DNA of 64,000 nt from JAABQT01 sp035459025 (GCA_035459025.1 DATHYT010000094.1:1-64000), one strand, 5' to 3'. Shown: positions 51,775-60,389, numbered from the stretch's first letter. Numbers and translations are program-made. The notes: generated from the letters alone by a model not told the origin.

Positions 51775-53469
51775 ATGCTCGCCCACGCCTCGGTTTCCCT
51801 GGCGCTCGCCGGCTCCGGCGGTGCCGGCGTCATGACCGCCGGCAATATGCTGCTGGAGGCCGCGGCGCAGGCCGGCTACTACGGCCTGATGACGCGCACC
51901 AGCGGCCCGCAGATCCGCGGCGGCGAGGCCGCGGCGATGCTGCGCGTGTCGACCTTCGCCGGAGACGGCCAGGACGACGCCTTCCACGTGCTCGCCGCCA
52001 TCGACTGGCAGAACGTGCAGCGCTTTGCCGCCGAGCTGCCGCTCGGGCCGCAGAGCCTCATCGTCGGCGATCCCGCCCACGGCGCGCCGCCCGAGGTGTT
52101 CCTGCGCGGCGGCGCGCGCTATGCACCGCTGCCGCTGAAGAAGCTCGCGGGCGAGGTCGCTGGGGGCTGGCCCAACATGGTCGCGCTCGGGCTGCTCGCG
52201 GCGCTGCTCGGCCTGCCCGAGGCGGCGCTCGAGGCCGCGGTGCGCAAGTCCATGAAGAAGGGGCTCGACGCGGGGCTCGCGGCCGCGCGCCTGGGCAGGG
52301 CGCAGGCGGCCGGGCTGCCGCCCTGCACGCTCGCCGCGCCGCCGGCGCACGCGCCGCGCTGGCTGGTCACCGGCAACGAGGCCGCCGGCTACGGCGCGTT
52401 GCGCGGCGGCGTGCGCTTCGTCGCCGCCTATCCGATCACCCCGGCAACCGAGCTGCTCGAGTACCTCGCGCCCGCGCTCGCCCAGGTCGGCGGCACGCTG
52501 GTGCAGGCCGAGGACGAGCTCGCCTCCATCAACATGGCGCTCGGCGCCTCCTACGGCGGCGTGCCCGCGCTCACCGCCACCTCGGGCCCGGGTCTGTCGT
52601 TGATGATCGAATCGCTGGGCCTGGGCGTCGCCGCGGAAATCCCGGTCGTGGTCGTGGACGTGATGCGCACCGGCCCCTCGACCGGCATCGCCACGAAGAG
52701 CGAGCAGGCCGACCTGGGGACCGCGCTCTACGGGCTGCACGGCGACGCGCCGCACGTGGTGGTCGCGCCCAACTCGCTCGCCGACTGCCTCGCCGCCACC
52801 GAGTGGGCCGTGGGCCTGGCGGAATCGCTGCAGGTGCCGGCGATCGTGCTCTCCGACCAGTACTTCGGCCAGGCGCGCGCAGTGGTGGATGCGCCGAGCG
52901 CGTCGAGCGGCGCCGTCGCCCGGCTCCGCGCCGAAGCGGCCGGGGGCTACCAGCGCTACGCGGTGACCGACGCCGGCGTCTCGCCGATGGCGATTCCGGG
53001 CGCGCCCGGCCTCACCTACACCGCCGACGGGCTCGAGCACAACGAACGCGGCACGCCCTCGTCGCAGGCGAGCGACCATCTCGCGCAGATGGACAAGCGC
53101 GCGCGCAAGCTCGCGCGACTCGACCCGGGCGAGCACTGGGCGAGCGTCGAGGGCGAGGGCGACACTGCGCTCATCACCTTCGGCTCGTGCACCGGCCCGG
53201 CGCGCGAAGCGCTGGCGCGAAACGGCAACGGCGTGCGCCTGGTGTCGCTGCGCCTGCTCGCGCCGGCGCAGCCCGAGCGCCTGAAGAAGGCGCTCGAAGG
53301 CGTCAAGCGCGTCCTGGTGCTGGAGCAGAACCACAGCGGCCAGTTCCTGAGGTACCTGCGCGCCGAGTACGAGCTGCCGGGCGAGGTCCGGAGCCTCAGG
53401 CGCCCCGGCCCGCTGCCGTTCCGCCCCGGGGAAATCCGCGATGCGCTCGGGCAATGGAGCCGCACATGA
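51775..53469 (+). CDS. korA: 2-oxoglutarate:ferredoxin oxidoreductase, fused gamma-alpha subunit
   Basis: A 564-residue fusion from ATG 51775. The gamma domain (residues about 1-190) carries LALAGSGGAGVMTAGNML and MTRTSGPQIRGGEAAAMLR. The alpha domain (about 200-560) carries GGVRFVAAYPITPATELLEYLA, TATSGPGLSLMIESLGLGVAAEIPVVVVDVMRTGPSTG and a C-terminal transketolase-like part. With KorB it reduces ferredoxin from 2-oxoglutarate, supplying low-potential electrons for benzoyl-CoA reductase. No ribosome-binding site is seen before its ATG. Confidence 0.93.
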   Translation: MLAHASVSLALAGSGGAGVMTAGNMLLEAAAQAGYYGLMTRTSGPQIRGGEAAAMLRVSTFAGDGQDDAFHVLAAIDWQNVQRFAAELPLGPQSLIVGDPAHGAPPEVFLRGGARYAPLPLKKLAGEVAGGWPNMVALGLLAALLGLPEAALEAAVRKSMKKGLDAGLAAARLGRAQAAGLPPCTLAAPPAHAPRWLVTGNEAAGYGALRGGVRFVAAYPITPATELLEYLAPALAQVGGTLVQAEDELASINMALGASYGGVPALTATSGPGLSLMIESLGLGVAAEIPVVVVDVMRTGPSTGIATKSEQADLGTALYGLHGDAPHVVVAPNSLADCLAATEWAVGLAESLQVPAIVLSDQYFGQARAVVDAPSASSGAVARLRAEAAGGYQRYAVTDAGVSPMAIPGAPGLTYTADGLEHNERGTPSSQASDHLAQMDKRARKLARLDPGEHWASVEGEGDTALITFGSCTGPAREALARNGNGVRLVSLRLLAPAQPERLKKALEGVKRVLVLEQNHSGQFLRYLRAEYELPGEVRSLRRPGPLPFRPGEIRDALGQWSRT

Positions 53470-54299
53470 ACGCGCCCGCCGACGCGACGCTCTGCGCGCC
53501 GAAGGACTTCAAGTCCGACACCAAGCCAGTGTGGTGCCCGGGCTGCGGCGACTATTCGGTGCTCGCCGCGATCACCAAGGCGCTCGCCGCGCTCAACCTG
53601 CGCCCCGAGAACGTCGTCGTCGTCTCCGGCATCGGCTGCTCCTCGCGCATCCCGGCCTACACCGCGTGCTACGGCTTTCACGGCGTGCACGGGCGCGCGC
53701 TGCCGGTGGCCACCGGCCTGAAGGCCGCGCGCCCGGATCTCACGGTGCTGGTGGCGAGCGGCGACGGCGACGGCTATTCCATCGGCGGCAACCACTTCCT
53801 GCACGCCTGCCGCCGCAACATCGACCTCACCTACATCGTGATGGACAACCACGTCTACGGCATGACCAAGGGCCAGCCCTCGCCCACCACCGAGCCCGGC
53901 TGGTCCTCCAAGCTCGCGCCCGGCGGCACGGGCCTGAAGGAATTCCACCCGCTGGTGATCGCGCTCGCGTCCGGCGCCAACTTCATCGCGCGCGCGTACT
54001 CGGGCGACCCGAACGGCTGCGCCGCGCTGATCGCCGAGGCGGTGCGCCATCCGGGCTTTTCCTTCGTCGAGGTGCTCTCGCCCTGCGTCACCTTCCGCCC
54101 CGAGCAGCGCGAGTGGAAGACGCTGGCGCACCCGGCCCCGGTCGCGCCCACCGACGACCCGGGGCGCGCCGCGCGGCGCCTGATGACCGACGACGGCTTC
54201 AACATCGGCGTGCTCTACCAGGGCAAGCGCGCGCCTTATGCGCGCGCATCCGGCACCGAACAAACCGTGGAGGCGCTCGCATGCCAGTTCCGACTCTAG
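53466..54299 (+). CDS. korB: 2-oxoglutarate:ferredoxin oxidoreductase, beta subunit
   Basis: A 277-residue TPP-binding subunit: KPVWCPGCGDYSVLAAITKAL near residue 20, GIGCSSRIPAY near 55, the TPP motif SGDGDGYSIGGNHFLHACRRNIDLTYIVMDNHVYGMTKGQ near 98-137. The Cys residues C24 and C27 plus a later one (SPCVTF) hold the Fe-S cluster. It overlaps korA by 4 nt and the ferritin-like gene by 19 nt. Confidence 0.94.
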   Translation: MNAPADATLCAPKDFKSDTKPVWCPGCGDYSVLAAITKALAALNLRPENVVVVSGIGCSSRIPAYTACYGFHGVHGRALPVATGLKAARPDLTVLVASGDGDGYSIGGNHFLHACRRNIDLTYIVMDNHVYGMTKGQPSPTTEPGWSSKLAPGGTGLKEFHPLVIALASGANFIARAYSGDPNGCAALIAEAVRHPGFSFVEVLSPCVTFRPEQREWKTLAHPAPVAPTDDPGRAARRLMTDDGFNIGVLYQGKRAPYARASGTEQTVEALACQFRL

Positions 54300-54790
54300 A
54301 GGAGTTCATGGCGCGCGCCTACGCCATGGAGCTCGAGGCGCACGAGCGCTACGCGCTGTTCGCCGAGCAGCTCGACACGCACAACAACCGCGCGGTGGCC
54401 GAGATGTTCGGCAAGCTGGCCAGAATCGAGGCGCTGCACGCCAAGCGCATCCTCGAGGAAATGGGCTGGCCGAGCCTGCCCACGCTGCCGCCCGCCTATG
54501 CCTGGGACACGCCCGAGGCGCCGGAAACCGCGCCGCCGGACGCGGTGCACTACCTGATGCAGCCCTACCACGCGCTCGAGATCGCGCTGCGCTGCGAGCT
54601 GCAGGCGCAAAAGTACTTCGAGGACATCGCCGCCGCGAGCGGGGTGCCGCCGGCGGTGAAGAAGGCCGCGCTCGAGATGGCCGACGAGGAGCGCGAGCAC
54701 GTGAGCCTGGTCCGCGACTGGATGAAGCGCGTGCCGGTGCCGCCGGACGGCTGGGACGAGGACCCCGACCCGCCGCGCGTCACCGAATGA
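54281..54790 (+). CDS. Ferritin-like (rubrerythrin-type) diiron protein
   Basis: A 169-residue four-helix protein with diiron ligand patterns: ELEAHERYALFAEQL near residue 17, RIEALHAKRILEEM near 49, EIALRCELQAQKYFEDI near 100 and MADEEREHVSLVRDWM near 127. No rubredoxin Cys domain follows. It lies in the korAB operon, as do similar genes in denitrifying benzoate degraders. It probably protects the oxygen-labile KorAB or reductase from O2 or peroxide; this role is inferred. Confidence 0.85.
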   Translation: MPVPTLEEFMARAYAMELEAHERYALFAEQLDTHNNRAVAEMFGKLARIEALHAKRILEEMGWPSLPTLPPAYAWDTPEAPETAPPDAVHYLMQPYHALEIALRCELQAQKYFEDIAAASGVPPAVKKAALEMADEEREHVSLVRDWMKRVPVPPDGWDEDPDPPRVTE

Positions 54791-55188
54791 GAGTGCTGCA
54801 ACCGCGCGGCTGGGCGAACCCCGTCGGCTACGCCAACGGCATCGAGGCGCGCGGCCGCGTCGTCTTCATCGCCGGACAGGTCGGCTGGGACGCGGCGCAG
54901 AAATTCCATTCGCAGGACCTCGCGCCGCAGTTCGAGCAAGCGCTCGCGAACGTGCTCGCGGTGCTCGCGGAAGCGGGCGGGCGCGCCGAGCACATCTGCC
55001 GCATGACCGCGTACTGCTGCGACAAGCCGGCGTACCTCGCCGCGCGCCCGGCGCTCGGGCGCATCTGGCGCTCGCTCATGGGCCGGCACTTCCCGGCGAT
55101 GAGCATGATCTTCGTCGCCGACCTGCTCGATGCGCCCGGCAAGATCGAGCTCGAAGCCACCGCTGTGATTCCGGAGGAGACAACATGA
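54787..55188 (+). CDS. RidA/YjgF-family protein
   Basis: A 133-residue trimeric-barrel-fold protein: GIEARGRVVFIAGQVGWDA near residue 18 and the conserved SMIFVADLLDAPGKIELEATAVIP at the end, where the Arg-Val of active imine deaminases reads FVADLL. Relatives hydrolyse reactive imines or act on pathway intermediates. Here it is fused by overlaps (4 nt each side) between the ferritin-like and BadH-like genes, suggesting a role in the aromatic pathway. Confidence 0.8.
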   Translation: MRVLQPRGWANPVGYANGIEARGRVVFIAGQVGWDAAQKFHSQDLAPQFEQALANVLAVLAEAGGRAEHICRMTAYCCDKPAYLAARPALGRIWRSLMGRHFPAMSMIFVADLLDAPGKIELEATAVIPEETT

Positions 55189-55886
55189 AGGGATTGAAAG
55201 GCAAGACCGCCATCGTCACCGGGGGCGCCGCCGGCATCGGCGCCGCGATCGTCGAGCGCTTCAGGGCCGAAGGCACGAAGGTCGTGGTGTTCGACCTGAA
55301 GGGCTCGCCGAGCCTCGACATCACCGATTACGAGGCGGTGAAGAAGGCGGTGGCCGCGGCGGGGCCGGTGGACATCCTCGTCAACAACGCCGGCTGGGAC
55401 ATGTTCAAGCCGTTCCTCGCCACCGATCCCGCCTTCTGGCAGAAGATCATCTCGATCAACCTCGTCGGGCCGATGAACCTGCTGCACTGCGTGCTGCCGG
55501 GCATGGCCGAGCGCGGCGGCGGCAAGGTGGTGAACATCGCCTCCGACGCGGGCCGCGTCGGCTCCTCGGGCGAGGCGCCCTACTCGGCGTGCAAGGGCGG
55601 CATCATCGCCATGACCAAGACGCTCGCGCGGGAGCTGGCGTCCAAGGGCGTGCGGCTCAACACGGTGTGCCCGGGCCTCACCGAGACCTCGATGCTCGAA
55701 GCCTTCATGCAGGGCGCCGGCAACCCGGACAAGCTGCGCGAGGCCTACCGCCGCGCGGTACCGATCGGGCGCCTAGGCAAGCCCGAGGACATCGCCGGCG
55801 CGGTGCTGTTTCTCGCCAGCGACGACGCCGAATTCATCACGGGGCAGACGATCAGCGTCTCGGGCGGCCTGACTATGCACGGCTAG
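55185..55886 (+). CDS. BadH-like short-chain dehydrogenase, candidate ring-dehydrogenation step
   Basis: A 233-residue SDR: TGGAAGIG near residue 14, LVNNAGWDMFKPF near 66, NIASDAGRVGSSGEAPYSACKGG near 115-137, and ITGQTISVSGGLTMHG at the C-terminus. The NNAGWD-FKPF and SDAGRVGSSGE signatures are those of BadH. It ends the korAB operon. Because no zinc-type Had is present, this enzyme or its relative at 37922 may oxidise the 6-hydroxy intermediate; that is inference. Confidence 0.85.
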   Translation: MKGLKGKTAIVTGGAAGIGAAIVERFRAEGTKVVVFDLKGSPSLDITDYEAVKKAVAAAGPVDILVNNAGWDMFKPFLATDPAFWQKIISINLVGPMNLLHCVLPGMAERGGGKVVNIASDAGRVGSSGEAPYSACKGGIIAMTKTLARELASKGVRLNTVCPGLTETSMLEAFMQGAGNPDKLREAYRRAVPIGRLGKPEDIAGAVLFLASDDAEFITGQTISVSGGLTMHG

Positions 55887-56328
55887 GCCGCGTGCCCGCC
55901 GCGTGGCGGCGGATCTTCTTGCGGCGCTCGGCCTCGGCGGTGAACTCCTCGAGATCCGGGTCGAGGGCATGGCGCGCGGAGATGACGCCGACCGGACGGC
56001 GTTTCTCGAGCACGGGCAGGTGCCGGAAGCCGTGCTCGTGCATGACGAGCAGCGCGTAGCCGAGGGTCTCGTCCGCGGCGACGGTCTTCGGGTCGTGCGT
56101 CATGACCTCGGCGAGCCGGGTCGCCGCCGGGTCGCGTCCCTCGGCCATGACGCGATTGAGCGCGTCGCGCTCCGTGAAGATGCCGACCAGCTGCTCGCCG
56201 CGCACCACCAGCACGGCGCCGACGTGGCTCATGCACATCTGCCGTGCCGCGTCCAGGACACTCGTGTCGGGAGACGCGACCACGAGCCTGCGCGACTCGA
56301 TCAGTTCGCCCACGGCGGTTTCGAGCAT
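55873..56328 (-). CDS. CBS-domain pair protein
   Basis: A 151-residue protein of two CBS domains (about residues 8-60 and 75-130): SVLDAARQMCMSHVGAVLVV, then VGIFTERDALNRVM; LGYALLVMHEHGFRHLPVL, then VGVISARHAL. CBS pairs bind adenylates as energy sensors. The ATG at 56328 is one nucleotide from the transcription start predicted by the FNR-type box at 56363. Its end overlaps the convergent SDR gene by 14 nt. Confidence 0.88.
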   Translation of the reverse strand: MLETAVGELIESRRLVVASPDTSVLDAARQMCMSHVGAVLVVRGEQLVGIFTERDALNRVMAEGRDPAATRLAEVMTHDPKTVAADETLGYALLVMHEHGFRHLPVLEKRRPVGVISARHALDPDLEEFTAEAERRKKIRRHAAGTRPSRA

Positions 56329-56362
56329 GCGGGCCAGCGTACACGTTGCGTATGCCCCGCCT

Positions 56363-56376
56363 TTGATGCGGATCAA
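56363..56376. promoter_or_regulatory. FNR/Dnr-type box facing the CBS gene
   Basis: TTGAT-GCGG-ATCAA is a consensus FNR box. On the minus strand TACGCT (56341 to 56336) starts 28.5 nt from its centre and predicts a transcript starting next to the CBS ATG. Confidence 0.8.
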
Positions 56377-56385
56377 GCGGAGCGG

Positions 56386-56399
56386 TTGATGCAGGTCAA
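56386..56399. promoter_or_regulatory. FNR/Dnr-type box facing the DUF6455 gene
   Basis: TTGAT-GCAG-GTCAA, centred 23 nt from the neighbouring box. On the plus strand TAGCAT (56421-56426) starts 28.5 nt from its centre, giving a predicted start about 3 nt before the ATG at 56436. The divergent promoters thus have one box each. Confidence 0.8.
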
Positions 56400-56435
56400 C
56401 GGCACGGGCCGACCGCGGTCTAGCATGGCCCGGTA

Positions 56436-56792
56436 ATGCTTACGACCGGCGCCCTCCTGCTCGCCGCGGTCGCCCTCGCGCTGGGAATCGTGCTGCACCT
56501 GCGACGGCGCCGCGCGCGCACCGACGACCGCATGCGCCTCTACGACATAATGCGCCGCCGCGGCGTATCGCCGCCGCCGGCCGAGGACGCCGTGGGCGCG
56601 CAGGACGTCGCCGCCGCCGAGCGCCGCTGTGCCGCGTGCGCAAACAAGGAGATGTGCGACGAGCTGCTGCGCATCGGCCAGACCCGGGGCTACGACCGTT
56701 TCTGCCCCAATGCCCTCTATATCGAGTGGCTGCGCAGCAACAGCCTGGACTTCGAACTGCCGCCGCCCCCCTCAGCAGGCCGTCCGGACTGA
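56436..56792 (+). CDS. DUF6455-like protein with N-terminal membrane anchor
   Basis: A 118-residue protein: one N-terminal hydrophobic helix (about residues 3-22), a basic stretch, then a Cys-containing domain RRCAACANKEMCDELLRIGQ and YDRFCPNALYIEW. The C-x2-C-x4-C and FCPN pattern matches DUF6455 and could bind a metal or cluster. It has no recognised function. No ribosome-binding sequence precedes the ATG, in line with a leaderless FNR-type promoter. Its end overlaps the convergent membrane-protein gene by 21 nt. Confidence 0.7.
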   Translation: MLTTGALLLAAVALALGIVLHLRRRRARTDDRMRLYDIMRRRGVSPPPAEDAVGAQDVAAAERRCAACANKEMCDELLRIGQTRGYDRFCPNALYIEWLRSNSLDFELPPPPSAGRPD

Positions 56793-57776
56793 GCGCGCGC
56801 GCCGCACGGCGAGCGTCGCCGCGGTGGCGATGAACAGCGCGACCGCCGCCGCGTTGCCCCAGGCTCCCGCCAGCGGCGACACGAAAACGCGCAGCGCGAG
56901 CGACAGGTGCAGCAGGGCAAGCGGGACGTAGAGCGCCGCGTGATACGGCAGCGGCACCCGCAGCACCGCCGGCAGGATCACCGGCGCGTGGCCGAACACC
57001 ATCGAGAACACGAAGCCGACGAAGATCGCGTGCAGCGCCGCGTCGTACGCGGTCAGCGTCGCCAGCAGCGCTCCGCCGAACGCAAGCCAGGCGTAGCCCG
57101 AGAGCAGGCACACGGCGATGTAGCGCGGCAGGCCGCGCTGGCGCACGGTGACGCGCGCAAGGTCGAAGGCGAACAGCCACGCCGCGAGCAGCACCAGCAC
57201 CAGCCCCAGCACCCGGGGAAACACCGGCGCGGCGAGGAGCGCGGCGGCCAGCAGGACGAAGGAACCGCGCGCGAAGGCGCCGCGGCGCAGGTAGCGCGAC
57301 AGCTCGAGGCGCTCGCCACCAATGGTGAGCGCGAGGAACGCGATCCACCACGGCACCGCGGCCGCGCCGGCGTACAGCGCCAGGTTCCCCGCCAGCCACG
57401 CCACGGCGCCGGCGGCGAGCGTCGCCATCTCGGGAGACGGCTGGCGCGCGAGCACCGCCAGGCTCGCGGCGGCGAGCAGCGCCGCGGCGAGCGCGAGCAG
57501 CGCGAAACCCGGCGCGGCGAAGCCCAGGATCAGGCACAGCCCGCCGAGCCCGCTCGCCAGCGGCGCGGCATAGGGCCAAAGCCGGCCGAGCGCTACAGCG
57601 CGCTCGAGCCCGATCACCGTGCCAAGGAACCCTGAGACCATCAGCGCGCCGTGCAACGCGATCGCGCCCGCCGGCGCGGGCAGGGCGGCGCCCAGGCGCG
57701 CCAGACCGCCCGCGATGCCCAAGGCGAGCGACGCGAAGCCAAGCACCAGCAGCGGTACGCGCCAGCGCGGCGCCAA
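56772..57776 (-). CDS. NnrS-like/unknown polytopic membrane protein
   Basis: A 334-residue protein from a TTG start, with ten or so hydrophobic segments. Helix histidines occur in AIALHGALMVSGFLGTVIGLERAVAL near residue 38 and in LHAIFVGFVFSMVFGHAPVILPAVL near 240; the latter recalls NnrS and heme-copper oxidase helices. I cannot name a family with confidence. It is flanked by FNR-type boxes and an NO/anaerobic gene set. Four nt from the DUF59 gene stop, on the same strand. Confidence 0.6.
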   Translation of the reverse strand: MAPRWRVPLLVLGFASLALGIAGGLARLGAALPAPAGAIALHGALMVSGFLGTVIGLERAVALGRLWPYAAPLASGLGGLCLILGFAAPGFALLALAAALLAAASLAVLARQPSPEMATLAAGAVAWLAGNLALYAGAAAVPWWIAFLALTIGGERLELSRYLRRGAFARGSFVLLAAALLAAPVFPRVLGLVLVLLAAWLFAFDLARVTVRQRGLPRYIAVCLLSGYAWLAFGGALLATLTAYDAALHAIFVGFVFSMVFGHAPVILPAVLRVPLPYHAALYVPLALLHLSLALRVFVSPLAGAWGNAAAVALFIATAATLAVRRARSVRTAC

Positions 57777-57779
57777 GCG

Positions 57780-58082
57780 CTAGCCCGTCCAGCCGAAGCG
57801 GCTCTGCGCCTCGGCGCTCATGCGCTCCGGGGTCCAGGGCGGATCCCAGACCAGTTCCACGGCCACGTCGGTTCCCGCCGGCGCGAGCGCGCGGATCGCC
57901 GCCATCGCCTCGTCCACGAGGTATGGCGCCGCGGGGCACGCGGGCGAGGTCATTGTCATCTGCACGCGCACGCGCCCAGGCGCGGCCTGCACGCCGTAGA
58001 CGAGGCCGAGGTCGACAACGCTCATCCCGGCTTCCGGGTCCTCGACGCCGCGAAGCGCCTGCATGACTTCTTTCTCGTCCAT
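57780..58082 (-). CDS. MIP18/DUF59 family metal-sulfur cluster assembly protein
   Basis: About 100 residues of the SufT/PaaD-like DUF59 family: VMQALRGVEDPEAGMSVVDLGLVYGV at the start, TMTSPACPAAPYLVDEAM near 48, VELVWDPPWTPERMSAEAQSRFGW at the end. These proteins help insert Fe-S clusters. The ATG at 58082 coincides with the start predicted from the FNR-type box at 58116; an ATG at 58100 preceded by AAGGAG is the alternative. Last known partner: the oxygen-sensitive Fe-S enzymes of this window would be natural clients. Confidence 0.8.
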   Translation of the reverse strand: MDEKEVMQALRGVEDPEAGMSVVDLGLVYGVQAAPGRVRVQMTMTSPACPAAPYLVDEAMAAIRALAPAGTDVAVELVWDPPWTPERMSAEAQSRFGWTG

Positions 58083-58115
58083 GCGGCCAGTAAAGCGCAT
58101 CGCGTCCGCAACTCC

Positions 58116-58129
58116 TTGATTTGCATCAA
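58116..58129. promoter_or_regulatory. FNR/Dnr-type box between DUF59 and a small membrane-protein gene
   Basis: TTGAT-TTGC-ATCAA is a full consensus box. A -10-like hexamer sits exactly 28.5 nt from its centre on both strands: TATCGT at 58151 (plus) and TTTACT from 58094 (minus). A single box may therefore drive both directions, with predicted starts at 58163 and 58082, each at an ATG. Confidence 0.8.
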
Positions 58130-58162
58130 TCCGCCGGGGTGCCGCGGCGCTATCGTAGACAC

Positions 58163-58477
58163 ATGCACTTCATGCTGGTGATCCTGATCTTCCTCGTCGG
58201 CGCGGTGCTCTGGGGCTACTTCTACGCCAACCCGCAGGGCGTATCGCGCGGCAAGCTCCTCGCCTGCAATATCGCGGTGCTCGCGCTCGGCGCCGCGATC
58301 GCTGCGGCCGCGGGCGTGCTGCTGCTCGAGGACGGGCTGCGCGTCAAGCCCGGCGAGCCGGGCCTGGCCTGGTTCCTCGCCATCATGGGCGCCGGCACGG
58401 CGTTCATGATCGTGGTCGCGAGCGGCGGGCTGGTGCGCAACCTGCTCCTGTTCCCGCTTTCCAAGCGCTCGCGTTGA
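58163..58477 (+). CDS. Small membrane protein of unknown function
   Basis: A 104-residue protein with three hydrophobic segments (about residues 3-20, 30-55 and 70-95) and no Cys pattern other than one near residue 33. The ATG at 58163 was chosen because an upstream ATG (58121) lies inside the FNR box; the chosen ATG equals the predicted transcription start. No recognised family. Its stop overlaps the next FNR-type box. Confidence 0.6.
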   Translation: MHFMLVILIFLVGAVLWGYFYANPQGVSRGKLLACNIAVLALGAAIAAAAGVLLLEDGLRVKPGEPGLAWFLAIMGAGTAFMIVVASGGLVRNLLLFPLSKRSR

Positions 58478-58487
58478 CCGGCGTCAA
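58474..58487. promoter_or_regulatory. FNR/Dnr-type box upstream of the radical SAM gene
   Basis: TTGAC-CGGC-GTCAA overlaps the stop of the upstream gene. A TAGCAT hexamer at 58518-58523 would start transcription at or next to the ATG at 58530, but it begins 37.5 nt from the box centre, not 28.5-29.5, so the spacing differs from the other sites. Confidence 0.65.
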
Positions 58488-58529
58488 CTCCTGGCCGCGG
58501 CGCGCGCGCTGCGTCGCTAGCATCCACCG

Positions 58530-60389
58530 ATGCGATTGCTGCTCGTCAATCCGGCGCTGCCGGAGAGTTTCTGGAGCTTCCGCTGGGCGCTGGAGCGCGT
58601 GCTCGGCGGCAAGCGCGCGCTCAACCCGCCCCTCGGCCTCGCCACGCTCGCCGCCTTGTGCCCGCCGCACTGGCAGGTGACGATCGTCGACGAGAACGTC
58701 GAGCCGCTGCCGCTCGAACCGCACGCCGATCTGATCGGCATCGGCGGCATGGGTGTGCAGGCGCCGCGGCAAAAGCAGCTGCTGCGCTACTACCGCGAGG
58801 CCGGCTACCGCGTGGTCGCGGGCGGCAGCTACGCCTCGCTGTGCCCCGAGGAGTACCGCGAGCACGCCGATCACGTCATCGCCGGCGAGGCCGAGTACAT
58901 CTGGCCGAAGTTCTGCACCGACCTCGAGCGCGGCGTGGCGCAGGCGCTGTATCGCGAGACCGGCGAAGTTCGGCTCGAGGATTCGCCCGTGCCGCGCTTC
59001 GACCTGCTGAAGCTCGACGCCTATTCGACCGCGAGCCTGCAGCTCTCGCGCGGCTGCCCGTTCCGCTGCGAGTTCTGCGACATCATCGTCATGTTCGGGC
59101 GCAAGCCCCGCTACAAGACTCCCGAGCGCATCGAGCGCGAGCTCGACAGCCTGCGGCGCCTGGGCGCGCGCAAGGTGTTCTTCGTCGACGACAACTTCAT
59201 CGGCAACAAGGCGCGGGCGAAGGAGACGCTGCGCTGCGTCGCCGCCTACCAGGCGCGTCACGGCTGGCGCATGCGCTTTGGCACGGAGGCCTCGCTCAAC
59301 CTCGCCGACGACCCCGAGCTGCTCGCGCTATTTCGCGAAGCGGGGTTCGAGTGGGCTTTCCTCGGCCTGGAAACGCCCGACCCGCAGACCTTGCGTGAAG
59401 CGGCGAAGTCGCAGAACACCGCCGGCGACATGCTCGGCGCGGTGCGCCGCATCTACGCCGCGGGCGTCGACATCCTCGGCGGCTTCATCGTCGGCTTCGA
59501 CCGCGATACGCCTGCAGCATTCGAAAAGCAGCGCCGCTTCATTCTCGACAGCGGCATCATGGTGGCCATGGTCGGACTGCTCACCGCGCTGCCCAAGACC
59601 CCGCTCTACGAGCGCCTGAAGCGCGAGGGGCGCCTGTTGGAGCGCGCCGATCACGGCGACAACACGCGCGCGCGCACCAACATCGTGCCCAAGTCGATGA
59701 GCGTCGCGCAGCTCACCGCAGGCTACCAGCGGCTCTACGCCCGGCTGCTCACCGACGGCGCCATTGCCGAGCGCATCCGCAACAAGCTGGCGCACTTCGG
59801 CGCCTCGGCGCGCCTGGTGCGCGAGACGCCGCTCGAGGCCGCGGGCATCCTGTGGCGGCTGCTCGCGCGCGGCATCGCGCGCGGCGGCCCGCGCCGCGCC
59901 TGGCATTTCCTGCGCAGCCTGCCGCTCGTGCGGCCGCACCTGGTGCCGCTCGCCGTGAACGACTGGATCGCCGGCCTCGCCATGCGCGACTACGCCGAGC
60001 GGCATTTCGGCCTGCCGGCGTCGCGCGCCGTGATGAGCCCGGAAGGCGCGCTGGCGCGGCTGCGCCGCTCGCTGCTCGGCTGGCGGCGCCGCGGGGCCGT
60101 GCGCCTCACGCTGCACCGCCCCGGCCACGCCGAGCCGCAGATCGCCGTGCGCGTCACCGGCGCGCTCGACCGGGCGCTGGCGCGGCGCCTCGCGCGCCAG
60201 CTCGGCGCAGTTCTCAGGCGCTCGCGCACGCGCGTCGTGCTCGCGTTGGAGTCGCTCGGCCCGCCGCAAGAGCTGGAGCGGCTCACGCGCACGCTCGGCC
60301 GGCACGGCGATCGCCTGCTGATCGTCGTCGGCGAGGGCCTGCGCGAATTGCTGCGCTGCGAGCCCGCGCTTCCCGCACCCCAGAATTGA
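58530..60389 (+). CDS. Cobalamin-binding-type radical SAM protein with STAS-like C-terminus
   Basis: A 619-residue protein. N-terminal B12-binding-like domain (LLLVNPALPESFWSF, GLATLAALCPP, IGIGGMGVQ), then the radical SAM motif CPFRCEFCD (about 176-184) after LQLSRG, a barrel with GGFIVGFDRD near 325, a DUF4070-like helical region, and a C-terminal segment (about 530-610) patterned like STAS domains (VRVTGALDRALARRLARQL, then LLIVVGEGL). The B12 site lacks a clear DxHxxG. BchE-like anaerobic oxidation or methylation is possible; function unknown. It is expressed from an FNR-type box. Confidence 0.75.
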   Translation: MRLLLVNPALPESFWSFRWALERVLGGKRALNPPLGLATLAALCPPHWQVTIVDENVEPLPLEPHADLIGIGGMGVQAPRQKQLLRYYREAGYRVVAGGSYASLCPEEYREHADHVIAGEAEYIWPKFCTDLERGVAQALYRETGEVRLEDSPVPRFDLLKLDAYSTASLQLSRGCPFRCEFCDIIVMFGRKPRYKTPERIERELDSLRRLGARKVFFVDDNFIGNKARAKETLRCVAAYQARHGWRMRFGTEASLNLADDPELLALFREAGFEWAFLGLETPDPQTLREAAKSQNTAGDMLGAVRRIYAAGVDILGGFIVGFDRDTPAAFEKQRRFILDSGIMVAMVGLLTALPKTPLYERLKREGRLLERADHGDNTRARTNIVPKSMSVAQLTAGYQRLYARLLTDGAIAERIRNKLAHFGASARLVRETPLEAAGILWRLLARGIARGGPRRAWHFLRSLPLVRPHLVPLAVNDWIAGLAMRDYAERHFGLPASRAVMSPEGALARLRRSLLGWRRRGAVRLTLHRPGHAEPQIAVRVTGALDRALARRLARQLGAVLRRSRTRVVLALESLGPPQELERLTRTLGRHGDRLLIVVGEGLRELLRCEPALPAPQN

